Of a stretch of 64,000 bases of DNA, positions 12,083-23,170 are shown one piece after another. Origin of the DNA: Benincasa hispida. Its lineage: Eukaryota > Streptophyta > Magnoliopsida > Cucurbitales > Cucurbitaceae. A program made the translations under genes and the position numbers. The stretch is taken from NCBI RefSeq assembly GCF_009727055.1, contig NC_052357.1, forward strand, positions 15,707,648 through 15,771,647. Direction: 5' to 3'. Under the pieces are notes generated by a model. That model saw nothing but the letters and a program-made list of their open reading frames with translations. It searched no databases and had not been told where the DNA came from. The stretch's first letter is position 1; each line of letters begins with the position of its first letter.

Positions 12083-12353
12083 AAGCGAGAGGCATGAAAG
12101 AGTCAGATTGAAAACTGAAATTTAAAATGGTCGATTTCTGTCAGATGAAGAATGAGAGGAAAAAAAGAGTGGAATGAGTCCAAAATGAGAGGAATGCATG
12201 AGAATCTGGGTTGTGTGCTATCGAGCATTTTTTGGTCTAAAAAGACATTTCACACGTGGTTGACGTCATCAGGAGGCCAATTTCAAGCATTTTTTAAAGG
12301 TGGGCCAAATTTCAAGTGGGTCTCAAATTTTGGCCCATCTATACAAATTTCCC
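12083..12353. repeat. Right terminal inverted repeat of MULE A
   Basis: The final roughly 270 bases match, in the same orientation, the right end of MULE B at 27950-28200. Shared blocks are GAGTCCAAAATGAGAGGAAT, the TGACGTCAT block and the terminal ACAAATTTCCC. They also match the inverted left end of MULE B starting at 12354. Inner limit approximate. Confidence 0.75.
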
Positions 12354-12650
12354 AAAATTTGTACGGGTGGGCCAAAATTTGAGGCCCGTTCAAAATTTGG
12401 CCCACCTTTGAAAAACACTCGAAAATTTGCCTCCTGATGACATTAATCACGTGTGAAATGTTTGTTTAGTCCCCAAAATGCTCGATGTCACGTACGTATC
12501 CTAGATTCTTGATTATTTTTCTCATTTGAACTCTTTCCTCTTGTTGAAACGCCTATAACATGCATGTAACTCAGATTCTCGTGCATTCCTCTCGTTTTAG
12601 ACTCCTTTTTCTCGTGCCTTCCTCTTATTCTTCATCGAATAGAAATTGAA
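12354..12650. repeat. Left terminal inverted repeat of MULE B
   Basis: Reverse-complementing 27940-28200 gives the same series of blocks as here: AATTTGTACGG near the end, then CAAA-TTTGAG, AACACT-GAAA, TGTTTAGTCCC, GCATTCCTCTCGTTTTAGAC. Divergence is moderate. The adjacent right end of MULE A is the mirror image, so 12200-12500 forms one large palindrome centred at about 12353. Confidence 0.75.
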
Positions 12651-13437
12651 CGTTTAAATTTTAATTTTCAGTCTGACTTCCTCATTCCTCTTGTTTCATC
12701 TTCTTTTCTCTTTTTTCTACATCTCATTCTTTGCCAGATATCAATTTTCCACCAATTTTCATGTACTTAATGGTCGTTGTATGAATTTCCCAATACTTCG
12801 AAAAAGAGAACTGACAAACCTACAATTCTTTCAAATCAATTTAAAGAAAAGTGTTGTACACATTAAGTTTCATTAAGATAACAAAACGCAAAATTGGTAT
12901 TTCGAGTTTGTCCATCGGTTCTTTCTAAAAAAAACTCATAACATTCAACAACAAAGTTTCCCAAAAATATGAATTTGTAATGTTATAATCACTATTGAAT
13001 CAACACATACAAGCAATTTCACACTCCAAGTAAGTATACACATTCACTGTGTTATTTCTCATTCACTTAAATTGTATGAGTCGTGATAGGAATGGTTTGT
13101 TTGTGAGGTGGTATTATGCTGCTATAGATAGGCAGGAGGAAGAAATGAGAGTGAGGCTAGTCCAATGAGAGGAAGGAAAAATTGTATCAGATATATAAAC
13201 AAGAAAAGTGAATGAGAGCGATAGTTAACGAGAGAAAGAAAGGAGAGGAAGAAATGAGAAGAAGAAACGATAGGAAGAAATGAGAGGAAGAAACGAGAGT
13301 TACTAACAAGAGTTTAATAGAATCTAAATTTTTAATTTTACTTGTTTGTGTATTATTGAATGATGGACGAGAAGCAGTTGTTTGTTCGATATGGAGGGTC
13401 ATGGGATGAAAAGGAACAATGTTATAACGGAGGATGA
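12651..13437. other. MULE B 5' subterminal region
   Basis: No credible gene. There is a purine-rich GAGAGGAAGAAATGA-type imperfect tandem array at about 13170-13310. A transposon promoter would be expected here but none is evident. Confidence 0.5.
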
Positions 13438-14332
13438 TTGAAGGGTATCCTAGAGCCTATGACATTGAAGTATAGTGAATTGAGAGATCGATTGTTTGAC
13501 CTTATGAAAATTAAATTTTTAGAGTTCAACTTGATAATGAGAGTGAAATATAAATTGGATTATGAATGTCCTCAAGTATTTTTTATGAACGAAAATGATG
13601 TTAAATTTCTACTTTTGGAGTTTGATCGTAACAGACCGCCGATATTCATAAGTGTTGAGAAAATCCATCAAGTGGCAGAATTCGATGACATAAAGGCAGA
13701 ACGCGAACCAATGTATGTAGGTGATATTAATAATCAATCAGATACTTTTCTATCAGTGGTCTCGATGGGAGATGACAACATGAATCCCTGAGATTTGTAT
13801 ACTTACAGCCAAAAGAGGGTCCATAATGAGAATTTTGTGAATGAGACTGATTGGACCATGGAAGACATTAGGAATGATGTTAGTTGCAACAATGTTGTAA
13901 ATGATATTGTTTGGAATAATTTGGGGCGAAAGAGGGGCCGTAATGAAAATTTTATCAATGAGAACATTGTGAATAAGAATATTGTAAACGAGATGATTGA
14001 GACCATGGAAGACATTTGTAATGGCACTGGTTTCGATAATGTTCTAGATGATATTGTTGTGACTCTGACTACTGAATGGGGTGGTTTGGTCCTAACTCCG
14101 ACCTTGATTCTCCATAATGACTTTGGTCATTTTGTTGGTAATGTGTATTAGAGGACCAAGGTAGTAGAAGAGAGTTGTATTGAGGTAGGCAAAATCTTCT
14201 TTTGCAAGAATGATGTAAAAATGAGGTTGTCATGTTGGCTGTAAAGAATAATTTCAAGTTGCGGGTTAAGAAATCAAATAAAAAACTATATAGTGTTCGA
14301 TGTATCCACGAGACATGTAAGTGGGGAGTACG
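13438..14332 (+). pseudogene. MULE B transposase, N-terminal region
   Basis: Two successive frames (13438-13791, 13795-14151) and a third from about 14220 make up the N-terminal third of a MuDR-type transposase. The first carries the acidic, PB1-like leader typical of these proteins (KYSELRDRL...). The last reads LRVKKSNKKLYSVRCI and HETCKWGVRV, the MuDR N-terminal DNA-binding domain with its CxxxxC-type residues. A stop at 13789-13791 and frame changes near 14150-14220 break it. The coding run is cut at 14332 by the LTR insertion and continues at 16917. Confidence 0.75.
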
Positions 14333-14559
14333 TGTAAGACCCTAAATCTAAAGTGGAAAGGTTAATTAGAGAAGAACAAATCCTAAGTAAGGATTGTAAG
14401 ACCCTAACACTAAAGTGGGAGGTAAATAGAGAAGAAAAATCCTAAGGATATTGGGGCAAAAACATTAAAAAGGTGACCAAAAGACCAATATAATATGTTG
14501 AACGCAAGAGTGCATGGAGGATGGAAGCAAGAAGACTTGAAAATGGCCAAGGGCTTGCA

Positions 14560-15060
14560 TACAACAAACGCAAGAGCATGCGAACACAAGCAGGGCATGC
14601 ATTGGAGGCATGTGTCGAGTGAGCATGGTAGGCACGCAGGCCATGCATCAAGGCCAAGCGCACAGGTAATGCGTCGAGGCCAAGCGCACAGGCCATGTGC
14701 CGAGGCCAAGCGTGCAGCCCATGCGTCGAGCATGTATGCCGAGCGTCCTGTCTATGGTTGAGCGGACAAGCCGGATGCCTATTCTACGCATCAAGCGCTG
14801 TCGAGTCTGCCAAGTAGCCATGCGTCAACGCCTTATGCCAAGCGCACACCCATGCGGCGAGGCACACGCATGAGGCGAGGCACGCCCATGCGGCCACGCG
14901 CGCATATGTAGCCAAATGTGCAAGCCCCTAGGCAGCACACCCATGCGTCGATGGTCAGCGCCGTGTGTCCATGCTTAGTAGGCCGAGCAAGCATACCTAG
15001 CAAGCCATGCATCGAGGGTGAGCGACCACTCTATGCGTTGGTGATGGCTGACTCATGCGA
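14560..15060. repeat. GC-rich degenerate tandem repeat in the LTR
   Basis: Recurrent units of the form GAGGCCAAGCGCACAGGCCA, CATGCGTCGAG and AGGCACGCCCATGCGGC recur about every 20-30 bases with many changes. The GC content is far above that of the surrounding DNA. The array is confined to the solo LTR and has no coding meaning. Confidence 0.7.
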
Positions 15061-15468
15061 TGGCTAAGTGGGACTTTGATGAAAGAAGGTTGAATTGCTA
15101 TGCGTTAAAGACAAAAGGTAAGGCTAATTGATGGAAAAACTCCAAGGGAAGATGTCAAGAGTTATACAATCATAAGTCTTAAACAATTTATGTAGAGGAA
15201 TATGTTTAAGTATTTAAGTGATTTAGGTGGCAAAAGAAGGTTCACACAAAGTTCTAGCAGGAGGTGGACAAATGAGATTTCATGCAATGGAGGTCTTATC
15301 ACCCTAAGCAGGAGGTGGGTGAAGGAGATTTCATGCAAAAAAGGAAATTTTGGCTGGCAAGTTGAGGTGAGAACAACTCAAGGCTAGGCTGGGTAGGCTA
15401 AGTGTTGGCAGCTCCAAAGTGAGACAAATGGGAGTTGAGTTGTCACAAGGGGGTGAGTTTGGAATGGC

Positions 15469-15476
15469 TATAAATA
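15469..15476 (+). promoter_or_regulatory. TATA box of the solo LTR
   Basis: TATAAATA followed by GAGGGG, at about 1137 bases into the 2579-base LTR, sets the plus orientation. Predicted from sequence only. Confidence 0.5.
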
Positions 15477-16916
15477 GAGGGGTTGGGTGAAAGGGATTTA
15501 TTCATACCATCACCAAAATCTTATGTTGAGAGCATATTTAGAGTATTACGTTCGAGTTATTAGGCTACCAAGTTAAATGGAGTTCAAAAGAAACAAAGGT
15601 TGCGTTGGTGAAACATTGAGCCAGCCCGAACGCACAGCCAGCCAATGCATCCAACATCCTGCGCGCACGCCTTGCAGTGCTGCGTCCGCCCATCAGCGCG
15701 CCTCGCTCAAGCATCCCGCACGCTAGCCCAGCGCAACAACCCCACCGTGGGATGCATCACACCCAGCGCAACAGGCCACCATGCAACACACACCTAACGC
15801 GTCAGCCCCCTGTGCGGCACAACACGCCCACCCTGCACACAGCCAACCACCCAGCTGCCTACCACAACCCAAATAACCTCTAAAGGGGCTAATTTTAGGA
15901 TTTTGGCTAAATTGGAGTAGGGTAAGCTGGTACTTTGATTATAAAATAGTATTTTGACTATTTTAACATTATTTATTGATATAACAAGTATTAATTGAGG
16001 AATTTTTCATTGATATGGAGGAATTCTCAGGAAGATATTCTCAAGGTGATTTTAGTAGAAAAACTTGCTTACGGCGAGTGGTTACTTAGTTTTATGCGTT
16101 GATATGTGGATAAATGTATATGTAAATGCAAAATGCATGCTTATGATGTTATGTTGCTTGCCATAATATTGTTTGTGAAGTTTCTATGGAAACTGAGATT
16201 ATACCCGGACTACATAAGTTAGCATGCTTAAAAAGTGTACTTGGCAGGAAAATATAGTCGGCCTCGGTTGGCGGGAAATAATAGTCGATGATGACCGGTG
16301 AGAAATATAATCAAGTTACCTAAGCATGACTAGCAGGAAAAGAATTATCGATGTGCACATTGGCGGGAAAAGTGGGTTATAGGAAAGTTTCCATAAAAAG
16401 ATGTTATGATTGATAATATGTACATGATGTGAACATGGCAAGTATAGCATGGAATTAGAAGGTAATGATTGTATGAAATTACACACGATCATGCATAGAG
16501 TATACTGAAATTGTGATTATGTAATTGACTTCCCAAAAATATGTTTTGCAAAGTGATTATTATTTTAAAAGCACCACTCACTAGGCTTAGTAGCTCACAC
16601 TCTTCCAAATGTTTTCTTCTATCCCCCCCTCCCCCCTCAGGTAGCAAGCGGAGCGTTCAGGAAAGAGTCTATAAACCACCAAAACACCAAGACTTGGTAA
16701 ATTCTCAGGGCACGGTTCGGATCATGTGATAAAAGAATATAGGAAATTGAACTATATGTATGAAAGTTAGATAGATCATTGTAAACGTGTTATTGTCTTT
16801 AATAGATACAGGAGGGAAATGTTAATTTAAAATGTTGACTTGAAATACTACTGGTGTATCCTCATACTCCCTTCTAAGTCTTGGGGGCTAAGGCTAGGAA
16901 GGGGTGTGACAGTACG

Positions 16917-17372
16917 TGCAGTTAGAATGAATGGTTGTGACATTTTAAAGATCAATAAATATACGGCTGTCCGCACATGCTCGATTCAAGTCCTTAATCA
17001 TGACCCTAGGCAAGCTAACGCGTTTTTCATTGGCCAACTAACCAAAGAGAAGTTCGGCGCTGGTCGTGCTGAAACCCCATACCATATTATTGAGATTTGC
17101 GACAGAAATATGGTGTGAACATAAGTTACGACAAGGCATGGCGTGCAAGAGAAACTGCTTTTACTCTTGCAAAGGGTACCCCCGAGGAATCTTACACCCT
17201 ATTGCATGCTTATATGGAAGCTTTAAAGTTTGAAAATCCAATGACCGTTTTTGAGATTGAACTTGAAGAATCTCAATACTTCAAATATATGTTCATGACA
17301 CTAGGTCTTTGCTTAAGAGGGTTAAAGAGTTGCCGTCCGGTGATCATTGTTGATGGCACTCATTTGAAGGGT
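16917..17372 (+). pseudogene. MULE B transposase, central part
   Basis: Readable as VRAVRMNGCDILKINKYTAV (DNA-binding domain), then QLTKEKFGAGRAETPYHIIE, YGVNISYDKAWRARETAF and, in the catalytic domain, KSCRPVIIVDGTHLKGKY with the first catalytic Asp. One frameshift separates the two frames at about 17097-17118. The coding run is the best preserved transposase stretch in the window. It is interrupted after KGKY by the Gypsy element at 17378 and resumes at 26187. Confidence 0.9.
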
Positions 17373-17897
17373 AAGTATGATAACGGGCAAAAAGGCACGT
17401 TATTACAGTGCAAAGTTATAAAATAATGTAGGATTGCGATGGTAAAAATATATAATATTACGTCCAAAAGCATTAAATTTGCAACATTACGATCGCATGC
17501 GTCCATCGCATTAAAACAACTAGCTTATGTATTTTATGCAAGAAAATGCATTGACGCAAGGCGAAAATGCGATTCGAAGAAATTAACATCCGAGCGCATA
17601 AGAGATTGTGACCGCAAGGCTATGCGATCATTTGCGCTCACGAAAATCTGCTCAAGAAGGTGGCCGCATAGAGCCGACGCATCAAGGTGGGCACATCTGG
17701 TTGAAAGCTTAATAAATCACGATGGGATAGAAAGCTGATGACGGTCGATTCCGAATTAAGTTGACAAGTCATTAACGACATACTGTAGAAAGTACACTCA
17801 ACTTTTCGGTGACAAATATTCGGTGCATCAGACAGAGAATTAATGACATCCCATCAGTGCAATCATTTAAGAGAAAAAATTCTTCACCCTAAAGCTC

Positions 17898-17905
17898 TAT
17901 AAATA
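17898..17905 (+). promoter_or_regulatory. TATA box of 5' LTR
   Basis: TATAAATA at about 520 bases into the LTR, matched at 25017 in the 3' LTR and at 2636 in the solo LTR. It is the likely promoter for element RNA. Confidence 0.6.
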
Positions 17906-18645
17906 CCAAAGGTCACCTTCGTTGAAGAAGTTCGCCCATTTTAGAGAGTTCACCATATAGACGATAGTTAGCCTTGTTCTTACTTTTCTTATACTTAGAA
18001 GGTGGAAGCGAGAAAAGGGAGAAGACGTTGGAAGATCGTCCTGGTTAGCTCAAGAGAGTGCCAGGGAGCGTGGAAAATAGAGAGAGGGCCGACTCTTACG
18101 AGAGCAAGAATATCTTTTGAGCAGAGTAGAGAAGAACAGTGTAAAAGCCTTGGGAAGTAAGAGACTGCTACTAAGCTCTTTATCTTTCTTTCACATTGTA
18201 ATTCTGTACTTCAATTTCATATATAGAATGCTGCATTTCTACATCTGTTCACTCTCTGTACAATACGCATGAGTAACTAAACTTTTGAATGGGTTGAGAA
18301 GTACTTAGCTAACATGTCCTAGGAACTTCATTGCATGCGATCATCTTGTCTTATATTGCGCCCATCACCCTTTAGAGCTACTCGAGAGAGAGTCTAAAGA
18401 AAGAACCTAAGACTTAAGAGAGCTAGGTTAGAATCTAGACTCGATAGAGCAAGATTAGATCTGCATAAGCAAGAGATAGAGACTTAGAGATAAGCGTTGT
18501 TTTCCAACATGCATCGCATGCACCCTAGAGATAGGTTATGGTAGTATGCGGTCGCCTTGTGTATGTGTGTTTCATTCGTCATCGCATAGACAAGAATAGA
18601 GGCTTAGATGTAAGTCCTGTAGATATCATTGCATACATCACATGC

Positions 18646-20560
18646 TGATAACTTATAGAAATACAAGTTATTTATGCCACCTTATCTAGTTATTACGGCC
18701 AAAAGTGAGGTATTATGCGCTGATTGTAGGAAAATTAACTTAGTTTGTTAATAATTTTAAATGCTTGCAAGAAAATCCACTAACGCTAAAAGATGGAGAA
18801 TATGACGAATATTTGCTCTGTTTTGCAGGAAAACCAAAGTCACCACTTGTGCCCAAGGCTCAAGAGAATTTCATCAACGCATCCATATCACAATTGCGCC
18901 TATAGAACGTCAACGCACAGACATTCATTGATGAAACGGCGCAGTGCGATATTCGATCCAGAACCTCATGACAACCGCATGCGGTTATAAAAACAAACGT
19001 CGCATGCGGACTAATGATCAAGTGATGCAAATGAGCAGCGCAAGTGCAGGAGATCACGACACGTGTGCAGCTAACGGTTGTGCACAATTGATGGTCGGAT
19101 TGTATAACAGAAGGAATAAAATCCCTCCATCTTCGGAGCTTCCATAACCAAATGTGGAGACCACTTGGCCGGAGTCAATGGAGCTGCGCCTATAAATACC
19201 CCAGCAAATTCAATGAAAATTTATGCTATTTGGTGCTGGACAAAGTGCTGCAAGATTCAAAAGAAAAGAGAGCTTAGCTGAGTGCTTCAAAGATAAATCC
19301 GGGAAGAAGAAAAGATAAGGCCGAAAGGTGTAATCTCAGAGCCTATCAATCACCATCCCCGAGCGAAGCTCCATTCAAGGATTCTGCTACTGAAGAGCTA
19401 GCCCGGGAGGGAAGCTCTTCCTATCATCCTGTCAACCACAATCGGCAAGCAGATCTCCACCGATCAGTGACCAAGACATTGGCACTGATCGTTTCTACTC
19501 TACCCTTTTCTTTGTATTCCATATCTTTCTCATCTAATTTTTCATTCATCATGTATCAAACGGTTAATAGAAATATTAGTTGTTATGATTATTATCACAT
19601 GCCATTTCTTGTCTTTCACCGTTCACCCATTATACACTGTCTTCACAATGTCTTCTTAATCCTTCGATGAGTGCTATAAACATCCTAGAACTTAATGTAA
19701 ATTAAAGTCATTAAATGCGTTTAGCTAAAGCATGTTGGACGACATCTTCACCTGTGAGAGCAGAAGTGAAGATGCCACTCTGATCTATTGAGAGAAGGTC
19801 AGAAGAGTGCGTTAACTAAAGCGAAAAGTACTTCCAGACATGGAAGCAACCTTGCGTTCATTGCGTTTAACTCTAGTTTCTACACAGACATGTGGGAAAT
19901 GCGGTCGATCACTGAGAGGTGTACGCCATGAGAAGAGCGGAACAATATTTGTCTCTTTACTTTCATTAAGAACTTACGATGATTTGTATACTTTTCTTTC
20001 TTTTCTTTTCTCACCATAAGCCTTGCCACCGCAATCCACATCCTTGCACAGATTTCACTGCTAGCCCAACTCTTAGCATCTTGTACATTGCGCCTGTATC
20101 AAATGCTAGCTTAGGTTTACTGTATTTTTACTGCTTTACTTTACTTTCCTGTAATTTTATCGCTTTTGTATAATACACACTCAATCCAAAGAATTGATAA
20201 ACCGGTCGCATGACATCATGAAAACATCGTATTAAACCGGTACCGTATTTCCCCATGTTCGACCTCGGATCATAGCGAGAAACTTGCGATGGAATTACAC
20301 TTGGTTTCATCGTAAGGAAACTTGTGGCATAATAGGGTGTACTATCGAATTCTAGTAAACATCGCATAAACCATAGTACTATCACACTGCATGCATCGTA
20401 TATCATACCTACCAATCAACAATACATCAACTAATATGCATTAATGTGGCAAAACAAAACAACAATGTATGCTATCAACAATGTATGCGTTGTTGTCTTC
20501 ATAATGTCAACAATGTATGCTATCAACACTACATGCATCGTATATCATACCTATCAATCA
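18646..20560 (+). mobile_element. Solo-type LTR nested in the Gypsy 5' LTR
   Basis: Begins TGATAACTTATAG and ends CTATCAATCA, 1915 bases. The flanks are CATGC (18641-18645) and CATGT (20561-20565); the 3' LTR has CATGC G at this point, so the right copy has undergone one C-to-T change in a CpG. A TATA box lies at 19191. No gag or pol is present. It is a second, distinct LTR family. Small frames within it (for example 18793-18990 and 19467-19670) have no recognisable content. Confidence 0.85.
19191..19198 (+). promoter_or_regulatory. TATA box of nested LTR
   Basis: TATAAATA followed by CCCC at about 545 bases from the LTR start, a spacing like that of the other LTR here. Prediction only. Confidence 0.5.
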
Positions 20561-20980
20561 CATGTGTTCTAAAACTAGAAGTCGTAGCATTTTCATTGAG
20601 AGATGATTTGATGTTGTATGTATGTAGCATGATTGCATAACATGAACACAATCCTAGGAAGTGTTAGCTAAATCCCTTCTCAACCCGTTCCCTGCATACT
20701 CATCGCATATTTCGTATTATTAACTCTTTTCTTAAATTCTACCGCATAGACTTTATACTTTAAACAATATACCAACCAACCTTTTGATTTATTTGTTACA
20801 GCAAAGTGATCTAAACTTACCATCGCATACTGTTTTCCTTAATCCTTGTGTTCGACCCTAGGCTTACCAGGCAACTCAGTAGGATTTATACTTGGATCTT
20901 GTTGAGAAAACTTGCATGCACAACGCATATTCCACCATCGCATTCTACACCATTATTTCATCGTATAACAACACGCATCA

Positions 20981-21005
20981 AGTTTTTGGCGCCGTTGCCG
21001 GGGAC
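20981..21005 (+). other. Primer-binding site region of the Gypsy element
   Basis: Directly after the LTR comes TTTTTGGCGCCGTTGCCGGG, the stretch characteristic of plant Gypsy (Athila/Tat-like) elements. It is usually taken as pairing with the 3' end of tRNA-Asp; that tRNA assignment is from memory. Confidence 0.75.
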
Positions 21006-21195
21006 TACGACAATACATTATGCTAACGGTAATTTTTCTGATTTTCTTTGCAGCTTTCAATCTCTGGCGAATTACTACCCAGAGATTGAAAGAACATTCC
21101 GACGAAGACTGAGAAACAACCGGCAACAACAACAAGACAGAACTCCAAGAATGGTGGAATAACCAAAAGAGAGGGCCGTAAACACAAATAATATA

Positions 21196-22278
21196 ATGGC
21201 CAACCCCATCCTCTTGGCGAGTGACCGCAATAGACCCATTTGGGACTATGCATCGCCCAACCTATATGATTTCTCCTCAGGAATCATGAGGCCAGCTCTG
21301 GACGGATCGAGGTTTGAAATGAAACCGGTTATGTTGCAGATGATTCAAACGGCCAGACAGTTTGGTGGAAGGCATGGTAAGGATTCGCACGCCCATCTGC
21401 GGAGTTTTATTGAAATCTACAACACTTTTGTATTCCCAAATATCTCCGTTGAGGAGGTTCGACTAACGTTGTTCCCATTTTCCTTATGCGATCAAGCAAG
21501 GAAATGAGCTTATTCTCCCGAACCAGGGGAGATAACATCATGGGAACAAGTAATGGAAAAGTTCATGAAGAAATACTTCCCTCCAACAGAGAATGCAAAA
21601 AGAAGGAAGTTAATTGCGAATTTTGAACAGGAAATTGACAAATCGCTCAGTGATGCTTGGGCGAGGTTTAAAAGACTGGTGCGAGATTGTTCGCACAATG
21701 GCTTACCTGATTGTCTTCAAATGGAAATCTTTTATCACGGTTTGAACCCTGCAGTCTGGCCAATGCGGCAACAGCTGGTGGTCTGCTCGATAAGACATGA
21801 CGAGGCGAAAACTATACTTGATCGCATTTCAAAAAATCATGAGGACTTGAGAGAAAGCGATCAACGATTGAGAATCAAAGATAGTGACATGAACAGTGGG
21901 GCCATTGCATCCCTACAAACCCAAATGAATGCGATGATGAACCTAATACAAGACATCGCAATCAATGGCACAGAAACGCAAAAAGGGAAGTTCAACGCAA
22001 TTGCTCAAACAACCACGAGTTGTGTCATATGTGGAGAAGCACATCCGATGGAAGAATGCCCAAGGAATCCGCAGTTAGTGTGCTTTATAAAGAATAACCC
22101 TTTCTCTTATACGTATAACCCCGGGTGGAGAAACCACCCTAACTTCGCATGGAAAAATCAACCAACAATTTTCAACCAATGGCGCAAAAGGAAGGGCCAC
22201 AAGGATTTTTCCCACGAACTAACGGTCAAACACATAACCAAGCCAGTAGTTCGCAGGCACCACAATCTTCATCCTTAG
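21196..22278 (+). pseudogene. Gypsy Gag polyprotein (one in-frame stop)
   Basis: A single frame of 360 codons starting MANPILLASDRNRPIWDYAS and broken only by TGA at 21505-21507, where relatives commonly have Trp (TGG), so it may be a single G-to-A change. The central part is the retrotransposon Gag domain (EQVMEKFMKKYFPPTENAKR at about residue 116 on, then LSDAWARFKRLVRDCSHNGL). Near the end is a zinc knuckle, C-x2-C-x3-H-x4-C (CVICGEAHPMEEC). Gag forms the particle that packages element RNA. Apart from the one stop it is well kept, whereas nothing of pol except a protease trace survives. Confidence 0.85.
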
Positions 22279-22490
22279 AGAGCTTGCTAAAGCAGTATAT
22301 TGAGAAGAATGAATCATAGCTTTAGAATCAAGCGACGTCCATCCAAAATCTTGAAATTCAGCTAGGACAGATCATGGGTAAACTAAAAAATAGATCGCAA
22401 GGAGCGTTGCCGAGCTCAACTAAGCTCCCTTGCAACTCTGGGGGTACAGGAAAGGAATAATGTTTAGCAGTCTCTTTGCTAAGCTAAAAA

Positions 22491-23170
22491 ATGACAATGG
22501 AAGTAGGAGAAGAACCCATCATGACCAACTCGAATGCGGTGACAATCAAGGACCCGTTGACATATGATTCAGAAGAGCCCGAGAAGATGAACCCAGAACG
22601 TGCGTCCACTTTTAAACCTCTAAAACACGAGATAGAAGAAGTACAACTACCACCATTCCTGCAAAGATTGAAAAAGAAACAGAATGATGAACGAAAGATC
22701 GCTACAGTGGCAGTAACGCAAAATGCTATGATCCCACCAAAAATGTGCGACCCAGGAAGCTTCACGATACCTTGCTCAATTGGAGACGTCTACATTGGTC
22801 AAGCACTATGCATTTTGGGGCGAGTATAAATGTAATCAATCTTCAAACGATTAAATATGGACAAACTCAAGCCCACGACGGAGACTCTTCTACTTGCGGA
22901 TAGATCTCGAATACATCCCAAGGGAGAGTTAAAAGATGCGCAATCTCAATTGAAAAATTCATTTTGCCGGAAAAATTTATCATTCTGGACTATAAAGCGG
23001 ACGAAGATGCAACCATCATATTGGAACGACCATTCCTCTCGACCAGTCGCGCTCAAATTGATGTGCACAAGGGGGAGATTGTGATGAACGTTAACGGAAA
23101 AAAGCTCCAAATTAAGGCAATCAAGATCCCAGAAGAGCGAGAAAAGAAGAGAAAGCCATCGTGGACGTAA
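22491..23170 (+). pseudogene. Decayed aspartic-protease region of the Gypsy element
   Basis: Two or three frames in succession carry the end of a Gag-Pol linker (KHEIEEVQLPPFLQRLKKKQ) and then a retropepsin-like region (CDPGSFTIPCSIGDVYIGQA, followed by LDYKADEDATIILERPFLST). The place of the catalytic Asp motif reads CILGRV, so the Asp is lost, and a stop follows at once. After about 23170 no pol sequence is found before the 3' LTR. By position the protease would have processed the Gag polyprotein. Confidence 0.75.

Larger units (their letters stand above)
5974..12353 (+). mobile_element. MULE A (Mutator-like element), interrupted
   Basis: The remains of a Mutator-like DNA transposon: transposase sequence at 5974-6476 resumes at 10395 and runs to about 11460. 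A long terminal inverted repeat follows, ending at about 12353. The left end, with the N-terminal part of the transposase, is missing or displaced beyond the LTR fragment that ends at 5973. The element is cut by the LTR composite at 6477-10394. It abuts MULE B tail-to-head at about 12353. Confidence 0.75.
14333..16911 (+). mobile_element. LTR-type insertion (solo LTR) in MULE B
   Basis: This insert starts TGTAAGACCC and ends GGGTGTGACA (TG...CA) and is flanked by GTACG on both sides (14328-14332, 16912-16916), a perfect five-base duplication. It lies inside the transposase reading between WGVR and VRAVRMNGCD. It is 2579 bases long with no gag or pol, so a solo LTR is the simplest reading. A GC-rich imperfect repeat array fills about 14560-15060. 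A TATA box lies at 15469 and C-rich sequence at 15610-15870. A terminal-type ATAATAGTCG / TGGCGGGAAA repeat lies at 16250-16380. Frames at 14410-14761 and 15677-15883 are by-products of the GC-rich composition. Confidence 0.85.
17378..20980 (+). repeat. 5' LTR of the Gypsy element (with nested LTR)
   Basis: Begins TGATAACGGG and ends ACGCATCA just before the primer-binding site. It is collinear with the 3' LTR (24499-26181) except for the insert at 18646-20560 plus its five-base duplication. The visible differences between the two LTRs are mostly scattered substitutions. Confidence 0.9.

Noticed and set aside
14410..14761. Three overlapping open frames on both strands in GC-rich sequence
   Set aside because: They arise from the low number of stop codons in the GC-rich LTR repeat array and have repetitive, unrecognisable translations.
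20981..21005. GC-rich TGGCGCCGTTGCCGGGG as a possible tRNA fragment
   Set aside because: It is the primer-binding region directly after a Gypsy LTR, not a tRNA gene; no cloverleaf is present.
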